Source: CAZCPB01 sp044223975
GTDB taxonomy: Bacteria > Planctomycetota > Phycisphaerae > Phycisphaerales > UBA1924
Assembly: GCA_044223975.1 (NCBI GenBank)
Contig: JBGALI010000003.1
Span: 248,001-312,000, forward strand
Direction: 5' to 3'
Length of the DNA stretch: 64,000 nt
Notes under the pieces: generated by a model
Seen by the model: the letters and a program-made list of their open reading frames with translations, nothing else
Database searches by the model: none
What the model was told of the DNA's origin: nothing
Made by a program: the position numbers and the translations under genes
In this document: one piece after another, positions 47,890 through 57,420 of the stretch
Position numbering within the stretch: the stretch's first letter is position 1
Layout: each line of letters starts with the position of its first letter

Positions 47890-48420
47890 TCATCCCTCTG
47901 CGCCCAGCCCGGTCAGTTCGCACAGGGCGGAGATCGCGCGGGCGGTTTCGGGGTGGGCTTCGGCGTCGGGAAGCGCCAGACGCAGGGCCCGCTGGCACTT
48001 CTGGATGAGCTTTTCGGTGACGCCCTCGCGTCCGGCCACGGCGTCGGAGTAGTTGTCGTACTGGTCGGCGAGCTTCACCAGCCGCGCACGCCAGTCGGCC
48101 CGCGCCAGCCGCTCGTCGTACTCAGGCTCGCGCACGTGCTCGGCAAGGGCCATGTTCTTGGTGAGCGCGGCAACGCAATCGGCCACGTCGGGACCGAATC
48201 GTTCGAGCAGGTCGTCGTAGTCGGTCGTGGTGTCCTCGATGGTGTCGTGGAGCAGTGCCGCGGCGAGCGCGACCGGGTCGTCGCACCCGAAGACGTGGCT
48301 CACGGTCAGCGTCACGCGGAACACGTGCGCGGCATAGGGCGTCTGGTTGTCCTTGCGCACGTGGTTGCGGTGGGCGCGGGCGGCGAAGGACGCGGCTTCT
48401 TGGATGGGGGTGAAGTCCAT
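47890..48420 (-). CDS. MESH1-like small HD-domain (p)ppGpp hydrolase
   Basis: The product is 176 aa. FAARAHRNHVRKDNQTPYAAH, AALLHDTIEDTTTDYDDLLERFG and ARLVKLADQYDNYSD align with the hydrolase half of RelA/SpoT. His32, His58, Asp59 and the EDT pair supply the metal site. There is no synthetase, TGS or ACT domain, so it fits the small alarmone hydrolases (MESH1 type). It should remove pyrophosphate from ppGpp or a related nucleotide; MESH1 also acts on NADPH in animals. The ATG at 48420 follows a TACACT box by 10 nt. Confidence 0.85.
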   Translation of the reverse strand: MDFTPIQEAASFAARAHRNHVRKDNQTPYAAHVFRVTLTVSHVFGCDDPVALAAALLHDTIEDTTTDYDDLLERFGPDVADCVAALTKNMALAEHVREPEYDERLARADWRARLVKLADQYDNYSDAVAGREGVTEKLIQKCQRALRLALPDAEAHPETARAISALCELTGLGAEG

Positions 48421-48430
48421 GGCTGGGCCG

Positions 48431-48436
48431 AGTGTA
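48431..48436 (-). promoter_or_regulatory. -10 box (TACACT) of the HD hydrolase gene
   Basis: TTGTTACACT on the minus strand includes an extended -10 (TG-N-TACACT); it ends 10 nt before the ATG at 48420. Confidence 0.45.
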
Positions 48437-48521
48437 ACAAGTCGGACCACTAACACGGATCGCCGGAAGCACCGCGGCAATCACCCCATCAATGTCAAAT
48501 GCGACACCGCAGTGTGGAGAT

Positions 48522-51368
48522 TCACAGCGCCGCGCGGATCGCGACCTTCTCGCCGAACGCCAGGCGGACCTTCGTGGGGTGCGCACCGTGCTCGTCGAAG
48601 ATCACCAGGTCGTTCTCGGCTTCCTTGGCGAGCCACGGGGCCGGGAGCAGGTGGCGGGTCTGCGGGCCGACGTCCTTGCCGTCGGAGGTCGACGCGAAGA
48701 ACGGGCCCAGGTGCTTGCCGTTGAGGTAGATCTGGCCCTTGCTCAGGCCGCTGACGTCGAGGTAGATCGGCTCGGGCGAGTGCGGGCTCTTGAAGGTCGT
48801 CTTCCACCACGTGGGGTGGTGGTGCGTGCGTGCCGCGGCCTTGCTGGGCTCGTAGGCGCTGGCGGGCGGGAGCTCCCAGCGGGCAAAGGCCCAGTCGGCC
48901 TTCTCGCTGACGTTCTCCACGGCCTCGGTGAGCTGGAGGCAGTCGGCGAACTGGCGGGCCAGTTCGGCCATGTCGCCCACGGGCTCGATCGAACCGTCGG
49001 GGCCGAGCGTGTCGGGCAGGAGCGCCAGCTGGATCGAGTTGACCCCGCGCGAGAGCGCCTCGGCGTCGAGCAGGATCGGGGCCAGCCCGGCGCGGTCGAA
49101 GTAATCCAGGGGCTTGTCGTTCAAGACCAGCAGGCCCCGGGCCGGGAGCGGGCCGCCGCCGGGGGCGCGAAGCGTGAGCACCAGCGGCGTCTTGCGGCGG
49201 TGCTGCACCGACCACGTGAGCCGATCGGAGATCGTCGAATCGCCCTGGCGGACCTCCCACAGGGGCGAGCGGAACGCCAAGGGGTCCAGCGGCAGGCCCG
49301 TCTGGATCTCGGGGCGCCCGGCGCGAACCGTCTCACTCTGCCAGACGTGCCCGAACAGGCCCTTGCGGTCGGCCATCGACGTGCCGCCGGCGAAGTGCCC
49401 GAAGTTCTCGGCGAGCACGACAATCGAGTCGCCGGGCTTGCGCACGGCAAGGTCGAGCGAATCGACGGCGCCGGGGCCGACGCCGACCACGCCGAGCGCT
49501 TCGCCCGCGCGGAAGACGTGCAGGCGGTCGCCCGACTGCGGGAACGCCGAGTGGCCGCGGGCCGGGCTCTTGAAGGTGAGGCGGTACCAGCCGTACCCGT
49601 AGAGCGAGCCGAGCGAGCCCAGGTCGGCCGGGCCGGCGATCGAGGCGAACCGCGGGCTTGAGCCGTCGACGTACGCCTCGGTGGTCGCCATCGACCACTG
49701 GCCCAGGTGCGGGCGCTCGTTCTCGTGCACCGGCGGACGCGCGGCGTTCTGCACGCCGGTGGTCACCTTGCCATCGGAAGCGATGCGCGTGACGGAGCGC
49801 GGCGAGAGACCCTCGCCCACGACAGGGCGCCCGTCGGCGGTCAGGCCGGAGACGCCCACGTACACGGCGTCGTCGGTGAAGTACGTCACATCGGCCTGGG
49901 CCTGGTTGCACACCACGACGAAGATGTTTTCGATCTCGATCACCTCGGGCGTCTTGCCCGCGGGGACCGTGATCTCAAGCGGCGAGCCGTTCACCGCGAG
50001 CATGGCACGGGCGCCGGCGGGGCCGAAGCAGACGAAGACCTTCCCCACCACGCCCAAGGCGCTGAGGTTGCAGTAATCAAGACTGGAACGCGACCCGATC
50101 AGCACATCGAACAGGCACCACGCCACGGGGCGGCCGCCCAGCGGCACGGGGAGCGCGACGCCATCGGGGAGCAGGAGCTGGGCGGTGTCGTCCTGCGGGC
50201 GAGTCGCGTGCTCATCGGCGAACACGAAGGCGACGGCGCCCTGCGACCCTGAGACGTGCACCACGGAGTGACGCGGCATGGTCCGCCGGGCCGCGCCCGG
50301 CTTCCCCGGCGCGCGGGTATCACGCTGCGAGGGGTCGATCACCACCGCCTGGTGCTGGGGGCTCAGGCTCGAAAGCACCCGCGCGAAACGCGACGCGAAG
50401 GTCGAGACCCGGCGTGCCGCGTTGTAGAGCGCGCCCGCCGTGCCGTCGGGCGCGAGCACCTGGGCCGAATCGCTGGAGGGGCAGTAGAACAGGCCCGACC
50501 CGTCGGCCGAGCGGCCCGTCGAGAACCCCGTCGCGACGCCCGCGTGGAACGGTCGCAGGTTGTATTGGCCGGCGCCGGCGAGCACCTCGCACAGGCGACG
50601 CTCGAGCGTATCGGGCGTCAGGTCAGGACCGGGCTTGCGCCCCCACGCGGCGCGCTCGCCCGTCGGAAGATCGATGACGATCCGCGGCTGGCTCGGCCGC
50701 ACCGTCGCGAGCTGGCGCAGGGACGACAGCAGGTCGACCGAGCCCGACCAGCAGTCGACCTCGCCCTCGACGCTTTGCCACAGCCGGTTGGCGTTGATGA
50801 TGGGGACGGTGATGCCCGCCTCGCGGAGGTACCGCACCAGCTCGCCGATGTAGGCCCGGGCGAGCTCGTCGTGCCCGCAGGTCCACGCGTTCTCCGTCTG
50901 CACCAGCAGCACGGGGCCGCCGCGGCCAGAGCCGCTGGCCTGAAGGTCGCGCACCTGCTCGGCCAGGGCGGTGATGTACCGCGAGCAGGCTTCAAGGAAC
51001 GCGCCGTTGGCGGTGCGGAGCTTGATGTCTTTCAGCGTCAGGAGCCACGCGGGCATGCCGCCCAGGGCCCACCCGGCGCCCACGTACGGGCCGGGGCGCA
51101 GGATGCAGTGCATGCCGGCCTTGCCGATCAGCGTGACGAAGTGGCGGATGTCGTCGTCGCCCTTGAACGAGAAGTGGCCGGCCCGGGGCTCGTGGCGAGC
51201 CCAGATCACGGGGACTTCGATCGCGTTCAGGCCGGCGAGCTTGGCGGCGTGGATGCGGTCGGCCCACTGTTCACGCGGGACGCGCGCGTAGTGGATCGTT
51301 CCGCCGACCAGCCAGAGGCGCCGACCGTCGACCATGAAACTCTGACCGTCGTAAGTGATTGACGCCAT
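48522..51368 (-). CDS. GH35-like beta-galactosidase-family protein
   Basis: The product is 948 aa without a signal peptide. The TIM-barrel start matches family 35: GGTIHYARVPREQWADRIHAAKLAGLNAIEVPVIW, HFVTLIGKAGMHCILRPGPYV, and LLVQTENAW with the acid/base Glu159. The nucleophile region reads IVIDLPTGERAAWG, so the expected Glu is Asp233. Beta-sandwich domains follow, including jelly-roll-like segments near the C-terminus (KTTFKSPHSPEPIYLDVSGLSKGQIYLNGKHLGPFF) as in large GH35 enzymes. The sugar and even activity are uncertain. Confidence 0.85.
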   Translation of the reverse strand: MASITYDGQSFMVDGRRLWLVGGTIHYARVPREQWADRIHAAKLAGLNAIEVPVIWARHEPRAGHFSFKGDDDIRHFVTLIGKAGMHCILRPGPYVGAGWALGGMPAWLLTLKDIKLRTANGAFLEACSRYITALAEQVRDLQASGSGRGGPVLLVQTENAWTCGHDELARAYIGELVRYLREAGITVPIINANRLWQSVEGEVDCWSGSVDLLSSLRQLATVRPSQPRIVIDLPTGERAAWGRKPGPDLTPDTLERRLCEVLAGAGQYNLRPFHAGVATGFSTGRSADGSGLFYCPSSDSAQVLAPDGTAGALYNAARRVSTFASRFARVLSSLSPQHQAVVIDPSQRDTRAPGKPGAARRTMPRHSVVHVSGSQGAVAFVFADEHATRPQDDTAQLLLPDGVALPVPLGGRPVAWCLFDVLIGSRSSLDYCNLSALGVVGKVFVCFGPAGARAMLAVNGSPLEITVPAGKTPEVIEIENIFVVVCNQAQADVTYFTDDAVYVGVSGLTADGRPVVGEGLSPRSVTRIASDGKVTTGVQNAARPPVHENERPHLGQWSMATTEAYVDGSSPRFASIAGPADLGSLGSLYGYGWYRLTFKSPARGHSAFPQSGDRLHVFRAGEALGVVGVGPGAVDSLDLAVRKPGDSIVVLAENFGHFAGGTSMADRKGLFGHVWQSETVRAGRPEIQTGLPLDPLAFRSPLWEVRQGDSTISDRLTWSVQHRRKTPLVLTLRAPGGGPLPARGLLVLNDKPLDYFDRAGLAPILLDAEALSRGVNSIQLALLPDTLGPDGSIEPVGDMAELARQFADCLQLTEAVENVSEKADWAFARWELPPASAYEPSKAAARTHHHPTWWKTTFKSPHSPEPIYLDVSGLSKGQIYLNGKHLGPFFASTSDGKDVGPQTRHLLPAPWLAKEAENDLVIFDEHGAHPTKVRLAFGEKVAIRAAL

Positions 51369-51582
51369 CGCTCGGGGACACTCCCGCGGCATGCCGCGAA
51401 GAAGCGGCTACCGTTCGGACTTTGGCTGGAATAGCCCGCTTCACGAGCCGCGTGCTGTGAGGGGAGCGGGGTTGGCGACTGTCTGAGCGAAGGTCCAGAG
51501 GATAGGTCGCTGGTTAGCAACTCGCAACGTGCGGACGGAAAGACGGTACATTGACGTCCTCTTGAGGGTATCCGAGGCGGCA

Positions 51583-53397
51583 GTGAACCAATCACAAAGC
51601 GAACAAAAATCTATTAAAATACGACCTTCACTGGCTTTGGCGCTGAGCGTTGCCACGTTGGCCGGCGGCGGATGCTCTTGGAGCGAGCAATCCATCGACG
51701 ATCAGCTCAAGCGGCTGGTCACGGAGGAATCCTCGCGCGTCGGCAAGGAAACCGAGTCACCGCAGCGCCCTGGCCGGCCGGGGGAGACCCCCGCCAGCGC
51801 CCTGAGCAAGGACCCCGCGACGACCAACCCCGACTCGGAGACCCTGCGGTTCACCCCGGCCGATGAGTCGCGCGATGTGGCACGCAAGCTCGACCTCCTC
51901 GACCGCCAGTCGCTGGGCGAGCCGGACCCGGATATCTCGCCGGACGTGGCACCCGTGCCTTCGGCCGACATGGCCCCGATCGAGCTCGACCTTCCCGGGT
52001 CGCTCCGAACGGCCAACCGGTCGTCGCGGGAGATGCTGAGCGCCCAGGAGCAGTACATCCTCCAGGCGATCCAGCTCCTGGTCGAGCGTCACCGCTGGAG
52101 CCCGCGCCTCTCCAACGAAACGTCCGGGCTGGCGGTGGGGAGCGGCGACGAGGGCAGCTTTCAGAACACGCTGAACCTGGTCAACACCCTGAAGGCCACG
52201 CAGCGGCTGCCGTTCGGCGGCGAGGTCGAGGCGGCGTGGGTCGTCCGGGCCGGCGAGCAACTCCTGCAGGCTTCTTCTAAACAGTACATCCAGGCGTCGG
52301 AGCTGGTCTTCTCGGGCAACATCCCGCTCCTGCGCGGGGCCGGGCTGGTGGCCCAGGAGGACCTGATCCAGTCCGAGCGCAGCCTGATCTACGAGGCGCG
52401 CACGTTCGAGCGGTTCCGCCGCCAGTTCCTGGTGCAGATCGCCGCCGACTACTTCGAGATCACGCAGACGCACGAGGAGATCCGCAACACCGAGGCCCAG
52501 CTCAAGAGCCTGCGCGACCTGGCCGAGTCGACCAAGGCGCGGGTCGACGCGGGCCGCATCAACCCCTTCGAGTACAACCTCACCCTCAACGAGGTGCTGC
52601 AGCGCGAGGCCTCGCTGGCCGGGCTCCGCGAACGCTACATCCTGCAGGTGGACCGGTTCAAGGTGCGCCTGGGCATGTCCGTGGAGCGCCCGCTGTCGCT
52701 CGTGCCTGACCAGCTCGAGCTGCCCGAGCCGGACATCACGCTCAACGCCGCGGCAGCGCTCGCGCTGGTGTACCGCCTCGACCTCCAGAACCAGCGCGAC
52801 CAGGTCGACGACGCGCGGCGCGCCGTCAAGAACGCCGAGAACTCCCTGCTCCCCGACCTCAACCTCTCCGGCAACGTGCTCATCCCGACCAAGCCCACAG
52901 CCCGCGAGGGCGGCCTGATCTTTCAGCCCCAGGACCTGAACTACACCGCGGCCATCACGTTCGGCCTGCCGCTGGACCGCAAGATCGAGGCCCTGGCCCT
53001 GAGGCAGTCGATCATCGCGCTGGAGCAGAAGAAGCGCGACTACGAGAAGGCCCGCGACGACGTGGTGGTGAACGTGCGGGCCGCCGTGCGCGGCATCGAG
53101 CTGGCCCGGGTGCAGCTCACGCTCGCCGAGCAGGGCGTCGTCATCGCCCAGAAACGGCTGGAGGAGCAGGAACTCAAGAGCGACCTGGTCGAGCCGCAGA
53201 AGATCGTGGACTCCAACAACGCGCTGGTGGACGCCAAGAACGCGCGTGATCGCTCCAAGACCAACCTGCGCCTGGCCGTGCTGGCGTACCTGCTGACGAC
53301 CGACCAACTGCGCGTCACCCCCGAGGGTCAGCTCATCATGCTCCCGGGCATGGAGGCCGCCGCGACCACAGTGCCCCCGGCGCCCGGAACGCCCTGA
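51583..53397 (+). CDS. TolC-like outer-membrane lipoprotein
   Basis: The product is 604 aa from a GTG with GAGG 5 nt upstream. SLALALSVATLAGGGCS is a lipoprotein signal. A disordered stretch of about 120 residues leads two long coiled-coil halves typical of outer-membrane efflux proteins: ADYFEITQTHEEIRNTEAQLKSLRDLAESTKARVDAGRI and, in the second half, RDDVVVNVRAAVRGIELARVQLTLAEQGVVIAQKRLEEQEL. TolC proteins trimerise into an export channel. No fusion protein or inner-membrane pump is adjacent, so the cargo is unknown. Confidence 0.9.
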   Translation: MNQSQSEQKSIKIRPSLALALSVATLAGGGCSWSEQSIDDQLKRLVTEESSRVGKETESPQRPGRPGETPASALSKDPATTNPDSETLRFTPADESRDVARKLDLLDRQSLGEPDPDISPDVAPVPSADMAPIELDLPGSLRTANRSSREMLSAQEQYILQAIQLLVERHRWSPRLSNETSGLAVGSGDEGSFQNTLNLVNTLKATQRLPFGGEVEAAWVVRAGEQLLQASSKQYIQASELVFSGNIPLLRGAGLVAQEDLIQSERSLIYEARTFERFRRQFLVQIAADYFEITQTHEEIRNTEAQLKSLRDLAESTKARVDAGRINPFEYNLTLNEVLQREASLAGLRERYILQVDRFKVRLGMSVERPLSLVPDQLELPEPDITLNAAAALALVYRLDLQNQRDQVDDARRAVKNAENSLLPDLNLSGNVLIPTKPTAREGGLIFQPQDLNYTAAITFGLPLDRKIEALALRQSIIALEQKKRDYEKARDDVVVNVRAAVRGIELARVQLTLAEQGVVIAQKRLEEQELKSDLVEPQKIVDSNNALVDAKNARDRSKTNLRLAVLAYLLTTDQLRVTPEGQLIMLPGMEAAATTVPPAPGTP

Positions 53398-53493
53398 GCC
53401 GCACGGGGTCCCCCCGGGCGCGTGGGCGTCTACAGTCCGGGCCGAAGCCAACCGGACCCGTCAAGGTCCTACGCAAGCGTGGGGAGTGCGCGA

Positions 53494-54378
53494 ATGTCGT
53501 CGTGGGCCAACGCGATCAGCCTGACCGGGCGGCCCGGTCCGTTCGAGAACCTCAAGCCCGTCGCCGAGTACACCTCGCAGGTGCCGTGGGAGCCCTTCGA
53601 CGAGAAGCTCCTGAGCGTGCCGATGAGCGAGGCGGTGGCGCGCGATCCGTACCCGCTGCCCTCGGCCCCCGACCGCGAGGGGTACCACGGCGACCGACAC
53701 TTTGAGCATTGGCTGAGCGGGCTGCGCGATCACCTGCTGCTGGTGAAGCGCCTCGCGCAGCACGACATCCGCCTGGCGCCCGGCGATTCGGTGCTGGACT
53801 TCGGCTGCGCCTCGGGGCGCGTGATGCGCCACTTTCTCTGCCAGTCCCCGGGCCTGGACCTGTGGGGCGCCGACATCAACCACCGCAACATCGAGTGGAT
53901 CCGCCGCTTCCTGGCCCCGACGCTGAAGGTCTTCCAGAGCACGGCCCTGCCGCAGCTTCCCCTCGAAGACCGCTCGATGGCGCTCGTCTACGCCTACAGC
54001 GTCTTCACGCACATCGACGAGCTGGAGCTGGCGTGGCTGCTGGAGCTTCGCCGCATCCTCCGCCCCGGCGGGATCGCCTACCTGACGGTCCACACCGAGA
54101 ACACCTGGGAGATGCTCGCGCCCAACATCCCCCTCTACCACGCCATCCTCCGCCTGGCCCCCGACTACCCCGAGTGGAAGCTCGGCCCCGACACGTTCAA
54201 GCGTCCCATGGGGACCGACCGCCTGGTGTTCGCGGCTAAGACCGGCAAGGCGTACAACGTCAACATCTTCCAGACCACCGAGTACCTGCGGACCACGTGG
54301 GGCCGGTTCTTTGAGATCGTGGACTTCTACCGCGCGGGGGCGAACTACCAGGACGTCATCATGCTTCGCAAACGCTGA
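53494..54378 (+). CDS. SAM-dependent methyltransferase (class I)
   Basis: The product is 294 aa. The Rossmann core has DSVLDFGCASGRVMRHFL (motif I), DLWGADINHRNIEWI (acidic end of strand 2), MALVYAYSVFTHIDE (motif after strand 4) and LRRILRPGGIAYLTVH. The wording is close to methyltransferases found beside glycan biosynthesis genes, which is only suggestive. GGGGAG lies about 8 nt before the ATG at 53494. It follows the TolC-like gene on the same strand with about 95 nt between and could be co-transcribed; the acceptor is unknown. Confidence 0.88.
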   Translation: MSSWANAISLTGRPGPFENLKPVAEYTSQVPWEPFDEKLLSVPMSEAVARDPYPLPSAPDREGYHGDRHFEHWLSGLRDHLLLVKRLAQHDIRLAPGDSVLDFGCASGRVMRHFLCQSPGLDLWGADINHRNIEWIRRFLAPTLKVFQSTALPQLPLEDRSMALVYAYSVFTHIDELELAWLLELRRILRPGGIAYLTVHTENTWEMLAPNIPLYHAILRLAPDYPEWKLGPDTFKRPMGTDRLVFAAKTGKAYNVNIFQTTEYLRTTWGRFFEIVDFYRAGANYQDVIMLRKR

Positions 54379-54400
54379 CCGGCCGGGCGGGGCCGCGTGG

Positions 54401-54406
54401 TAGACT
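54401..54406 (+). promoter_or_regulatory. -10 box (TAGACT), leaderless arrangement
   Basis: TAGACT ends 6 nt before the ATG at 54413, followed by CGGGCC. Same box and spacing as at 6347 and tpiA. Confidence 0.5.
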
Positions 54407-54412
54407 CGGGCC

Positions 54413-55897
54413 ATGAGCACGGCACGGGGCTTTGCGGCGTGGACGATCGCGGCGGCGTTGTTCACCGGCGGACGATTCGCCATGGCCCAGACCGGGACGC
54501 CTCCCGGCGCACCCAAGGCCGCCGCGTCCTCCGCCTCCGCGGACAAGCGTGCGGCGCTCGAAAAGGCCTGGCGCGACGGCGCCCACCGGCGCGTCGAGGA
54601 CGAACTCACCGCCGCCTTCAAGAGCGACACGGCGTGGGCCCGCGACACGTGCATGGCGCTCATGACCGGATCCGACACCAGCGCCCGCCCGCTGGGGGCG
54701 GTGCTCCTGGCGCGCCACGCCCGCGCCGCGGAGCTTGCCGCGATGGCAAGCTCCCTCGACACCGTCCGGTTTCCCGACGAGCGGCGCCGCCTGGTCCGCG
54801 CCGTGGGCGTGCGCGGGGCCGCCGAGGAGGACCGCAAGCCGGTGCTCGCCACGCTCCGTCCGTTCCTCCGCGATCGCGACCTGCTCGTGCGTGCCGCGGC
54901 GGCGTCCGCGATGGCCGACCTGGGTCGCCCCGAGGCCGTGGCGGATCTGGCCGGCCTGGTGGACCGGATCCCCGCGTACGTGAACAGCGAGAACGTGGAC
55001 GAGCGCGAGATTTTTCAGCGTGCCGCGTGCGGCGCGGTGCGCTCGCTCACGGGCCTACGGCCCCGTTCCGTCGATGAGATCAAGCGCTGGCTGGCCGACA
55101 CCGCCAACGGCACGCGGGTACCGCCGCGCCCTGCGCCGCGGCCCGCCGCGCCCCCGACCGACGTGTGGAACGGACAGGAGTTCACCCAGGCCCCGAGCTT
55201 TGACGTCTACATGCGCATCGCCGGGATGAAGTCCGCCCCCGGGGACGGGCCGCTGAGCTGGACCTCGCTCACCAAGAACGCCGAGACCGGCGCCGCCGCC
55301 GCGCGCGCGGGGCTCGAGCGTGTCGCCGGGGGCCCGGTGCACGAGCCGATCCCGCGCCTGTACCTGTGCGATGCGCGCGAGTTCTCGGCGCGGGCCGGCG
55401 TCACGTTCTTCCAGGGCGTGACCAAGAGCAACGAGATCGTGATCAAGCTCGACCCGCCCGCGGCGCTGGCGGGGACGATGGCGCACGAATACGTGCACTG
55501 GATCCACCAGAACCTCTACAACGACCAGCCGCGCTGGCTCTCCGAAGGGCTGGCCACGAGCTTCGCCACGTCGGTGAAGTCGTCGGTGTGGAAGGAGCGG
55601 GTTCCCGAGGGCGACCTGAAAAAGATGATCGAGCGCGGCGTCTTTTCCGAGCTCTTCAACTGGAACGCCGCCGGGAGCTCCGACGCACGCGAGGCGTCTC
55701 GTTACGCGCTCTCCCACGTGGCGGTCGACTACCTGCGGTTCGGCGAGTTTTCCGTCTCGGAAGAGCGGATCGCGTTCTTCATGGGCCGCATTTCCCGCAA
55801 GGAATCCCCGACCCGGGCGCTGGCCGCGACCTACGGCAAGGACACCAAGGCGATGGACCGCGGCGCGCTCGAGTGGCTCGCAAAAACGGGCCAATAA
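54413..55897 (+). CDS. Secreted HEXXH metallopeptidase-like protein
   Basis: The product is 494 aa. The signal peptide ends near FAMAQ. Residues about 40-230 form HEAT-like helical repeats (RPFLRDRDLLVRAAAASAMADLGRPEAVADLAGLV). The catalytic half has TMAHEYVHWIHQ (His358-Glu359...His362) and, about 22 residues on, WLSEGLAT, whose Glu is the likely third zinc ligand of a gluzincin. The fusion of a HEAT-like array with a peptidase-MA-type domain suggests a scaffolded protease. The substrate is unknown. It has its own TAGACT leaderless promoter. Confidence 0.83.
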   Translation: MSTARGFAAWTIAAALFTGGRFAMAQTGTPPGAPKAAASSASADKRAALEKAWRDGAHRRVEDELTAAFKSDTAWARDTCMALMTGSDTSARPLGAVLLARHARAAELAAMASSLDTVRFPDERRRLVRAVGVRGAAEEDRKPVLATLRPFLRDRDLLVRAAAASAMADLGRPEAVADLAGLVDRIPAYVNSENVDEREIFQRAACGAVRSLTGLRPRSVDEIKRWLADTANGTRVPPRPAPRPAAPPTDVWNGQEFTQAPSFDVYMRIAGMKSAPGDGPLSWTSLTKNAETGAAAARAGLERVAGGPVHEPIPRLYLCDAREFSARAGVTFFQGVTKSNEIVIKLDPPAALAGTMAHEYVHWIHQNLYNDQPRWLSEGLATSFATSVKSSVWKERVPEGDLKKMIERGVFSELFNWNAAGSSDAREASRYALSHVAVDYLRFGEFSVSEERIAFFMGRISRKESPTRALAATYGKDTKAMDRGALEWLAKTGQ

Positions 55898-56190
55898 CGC
55901 GTATTGGACGTGGGTGAACCCCGTGAACTGCGCGCATTCTGGGTGCGAATACCCACCGCATCCCACGCGCACGCCGATGCGAGGGGGAAGGACGGCCCGT
56001 CGCGCGCAACCCGCGCTTTGGTCGCGCCTTACACCGTCCGCGACGGCGCAACCCGATCAGCTCGGCGCCGCGATCGACGGCGGGCCTGAGAAGAGGGTCT
56101 TTACCTTACGACCTGAAACCGCGGCACCGGCGAACCGTCTAATGACTGTGAAGGGCACGACGAACGTGCGGGCCCCTATGCGAGTGAGCC

Positions 56191-56448
56191 ATGGAAAAGA
56201 AGAACACCAACGAGTCACGCGAGAACCTGAATCCCGAGCGATTGTTCGAAGCGGTCGAAGCCTCGCTCCGAGCGATCGAAGAGAACGCCCAGTTCACGGG
56301 CGGACCGGGCGCGTACCCGGTCGACCTCATGGGTTCGCCGGTGCAGCCCGAGTGCCTGACCCCCTTCACACGCTACGAGATCGAGCAGGCGTGCGAGTTC
56401 CTGGTGCGCATGGGCGCCATCGAGTCTCCCAGGCGCAAGGCCGCGTAA
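56191..56448 (+). CDS. Small conserved hypothetical protein
   Basis: The product is 85 aa, acidic and helical: LNPERLFEAVEASLRAIEENAQF, then YPVDLMGSPVQPECLTPFTRYEIEQACEFLVRMG. I do not recognise a family. Coherent codon use, an isolated position and a strong terminator 28 nt after the stop support a real gene. No good SD is seen; GAGTGAG lies near the ATG. The helical core with one Cys suggests a small adaptor or regulatory protein, but this is not supported further. Confidence 0.65.
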   Translation: MEKKNTNESRENLNPERLFEAVEASLRAIEENAQFTGGPGAYPVDLMGSPVQPECLTPFTRYEIEQACEFLVRMGAIESPRRKAA

Positions 56449-56476
56449 CGCGGCACACATCACCGCCCCCTACAGG

Positions 56477-56528
56477 GGCGCCGGGCGGCGACTCTCTCTC
56501 CCGCTGTCCGGCGCCTCCTTTTTTTTTG
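56477..56528 (+). terminator. Rho-independent terminator after the 85-aa gene
   Basis: GGCGCCGG (56477-56484) pairs perfectly with CCGGCGCC (56508-56515), followed by TCC and nine T. The loop is long (23 nt). Confidence 0.85.
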
Positions 56529-56541
56529 AAACCCGGCGCCT

Positions 56542-57420
56542 CTACCCGCGCCGCGCCGCCGCTCTCCGCCCGCCGCGCTCATCGGCGTGCTGCAGCGAGG
56601 TGGTGGCGCACGGCAGGGTGACCGTCGGCCCGTCCCCGGTCCGCAGCACCAGCGATAGATCCGGCTTGATTTCGCGGACGATGCCCTCGTAGGTCCTGCC
56701 GTCGTGCACGAACGCCGCGGGCCGGCCGGTCAGCACATCGCGCCGCTTCCACCGCTCCAGCAGGTCCAGGCGGGCCGCATCGTCGGCCAGCGCCGCCGAG
56801 GCCGCGGCATCGAACCGCTCGGCAAGCCCGAGGATCACGTCCAGCCGGCTTGGCGCCCCGCCCATGAGGTGCAGCGATGTGGCCGCGCCGCGGATCTCGG
56901 GTGGGAAGTCGTCCTCCCGCTGCAGCACGTTGATCCCGATCCCGACCAGCAGCAGCGGCGAGCCGTCGCGCGACTCGCCCTTGCTCTCAACCAGCACGCC
57001 CGCCAGCTTGCGCCCCGTGGATCGCTCCACCACGTCGTTGGGCCAGCGGAGCCCCAGAGCCCCGACCCGCGAAGATCCGCCCGCGAGCGTGCGCTCCGCG
57101 GCTTCGGCGGCGGCGAGTCCTGCGGCTAGCGACAGGGCCGCGTGACGTTCGCGAGCCACGCTCAACGTAAACGTCGCAGTGACGCCCATCCCGGCGCCCG
57201 AATCCCACGCACGCCCGAGCCGGCCCCGGCCCGCCGACTGGCGCCCGGCCAGCACCAGCAGCCCCGGCTCACCCCCGCCGCTGCTCTCAGCGGCGTCCTG
57301 GGTCGAACCGGTCTCGGCGAACACCATCACGCGCCGGACGAGCTTGAGCGGCGCCCGCTCGATGAGCGATTCCACCGCGTCGGCCCAGCGCCGCAGCTCA
57401 AGGGTGTGGTCAGCGCCCAC
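56542..57420 (-). CDS. birA: Biotin-[acetyl-CoA-carboxylase] ligase
   Basis: The product is 292 aa from a GTG. GRQSAGRGRLGRAWDS is the biotinyl-AMP binding loop, and LRWPNDVV...GRKLAGVLVE with GIGINV completes the catalytic core. The C-terminal SH3-like domain (LTGRPAAFVHDGRTYEGIVREI) is present. The N-terminal winged helix of repressor-type BirA is absent, so this is a monofunctional ligase that activates biotin and attaches it to carboxylase subunits. Its start overlaps the end of nadC by 11 nt, so the two are translationally coupled. Confidence 0.93.
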   Translation of the reverse strand: MGADHTLELRRWADAVESLIERAPLKLVRRVMVFAETGSTQDAAESSGGGEPGLLVLAGRQSAGRGRLGRAWDSGAGMGVTATFTLSVARERHAALSLAAGLAAAEAAERTLAGGSSRVGALGLRWPNDVVERSTGRKLAGVLVESKGESRDGSPLLLVGIGINVLQREDDFPPEIRGAATSLHLMGGAPSRLDVILGLAERFDAAASAALADDAARLDLLERWKRRDVLTGRPAAFVHDGRTYEGIVREIKPDLSLVLRTGDGPTVTLPCATTSLQHADERGGRRAAARRG

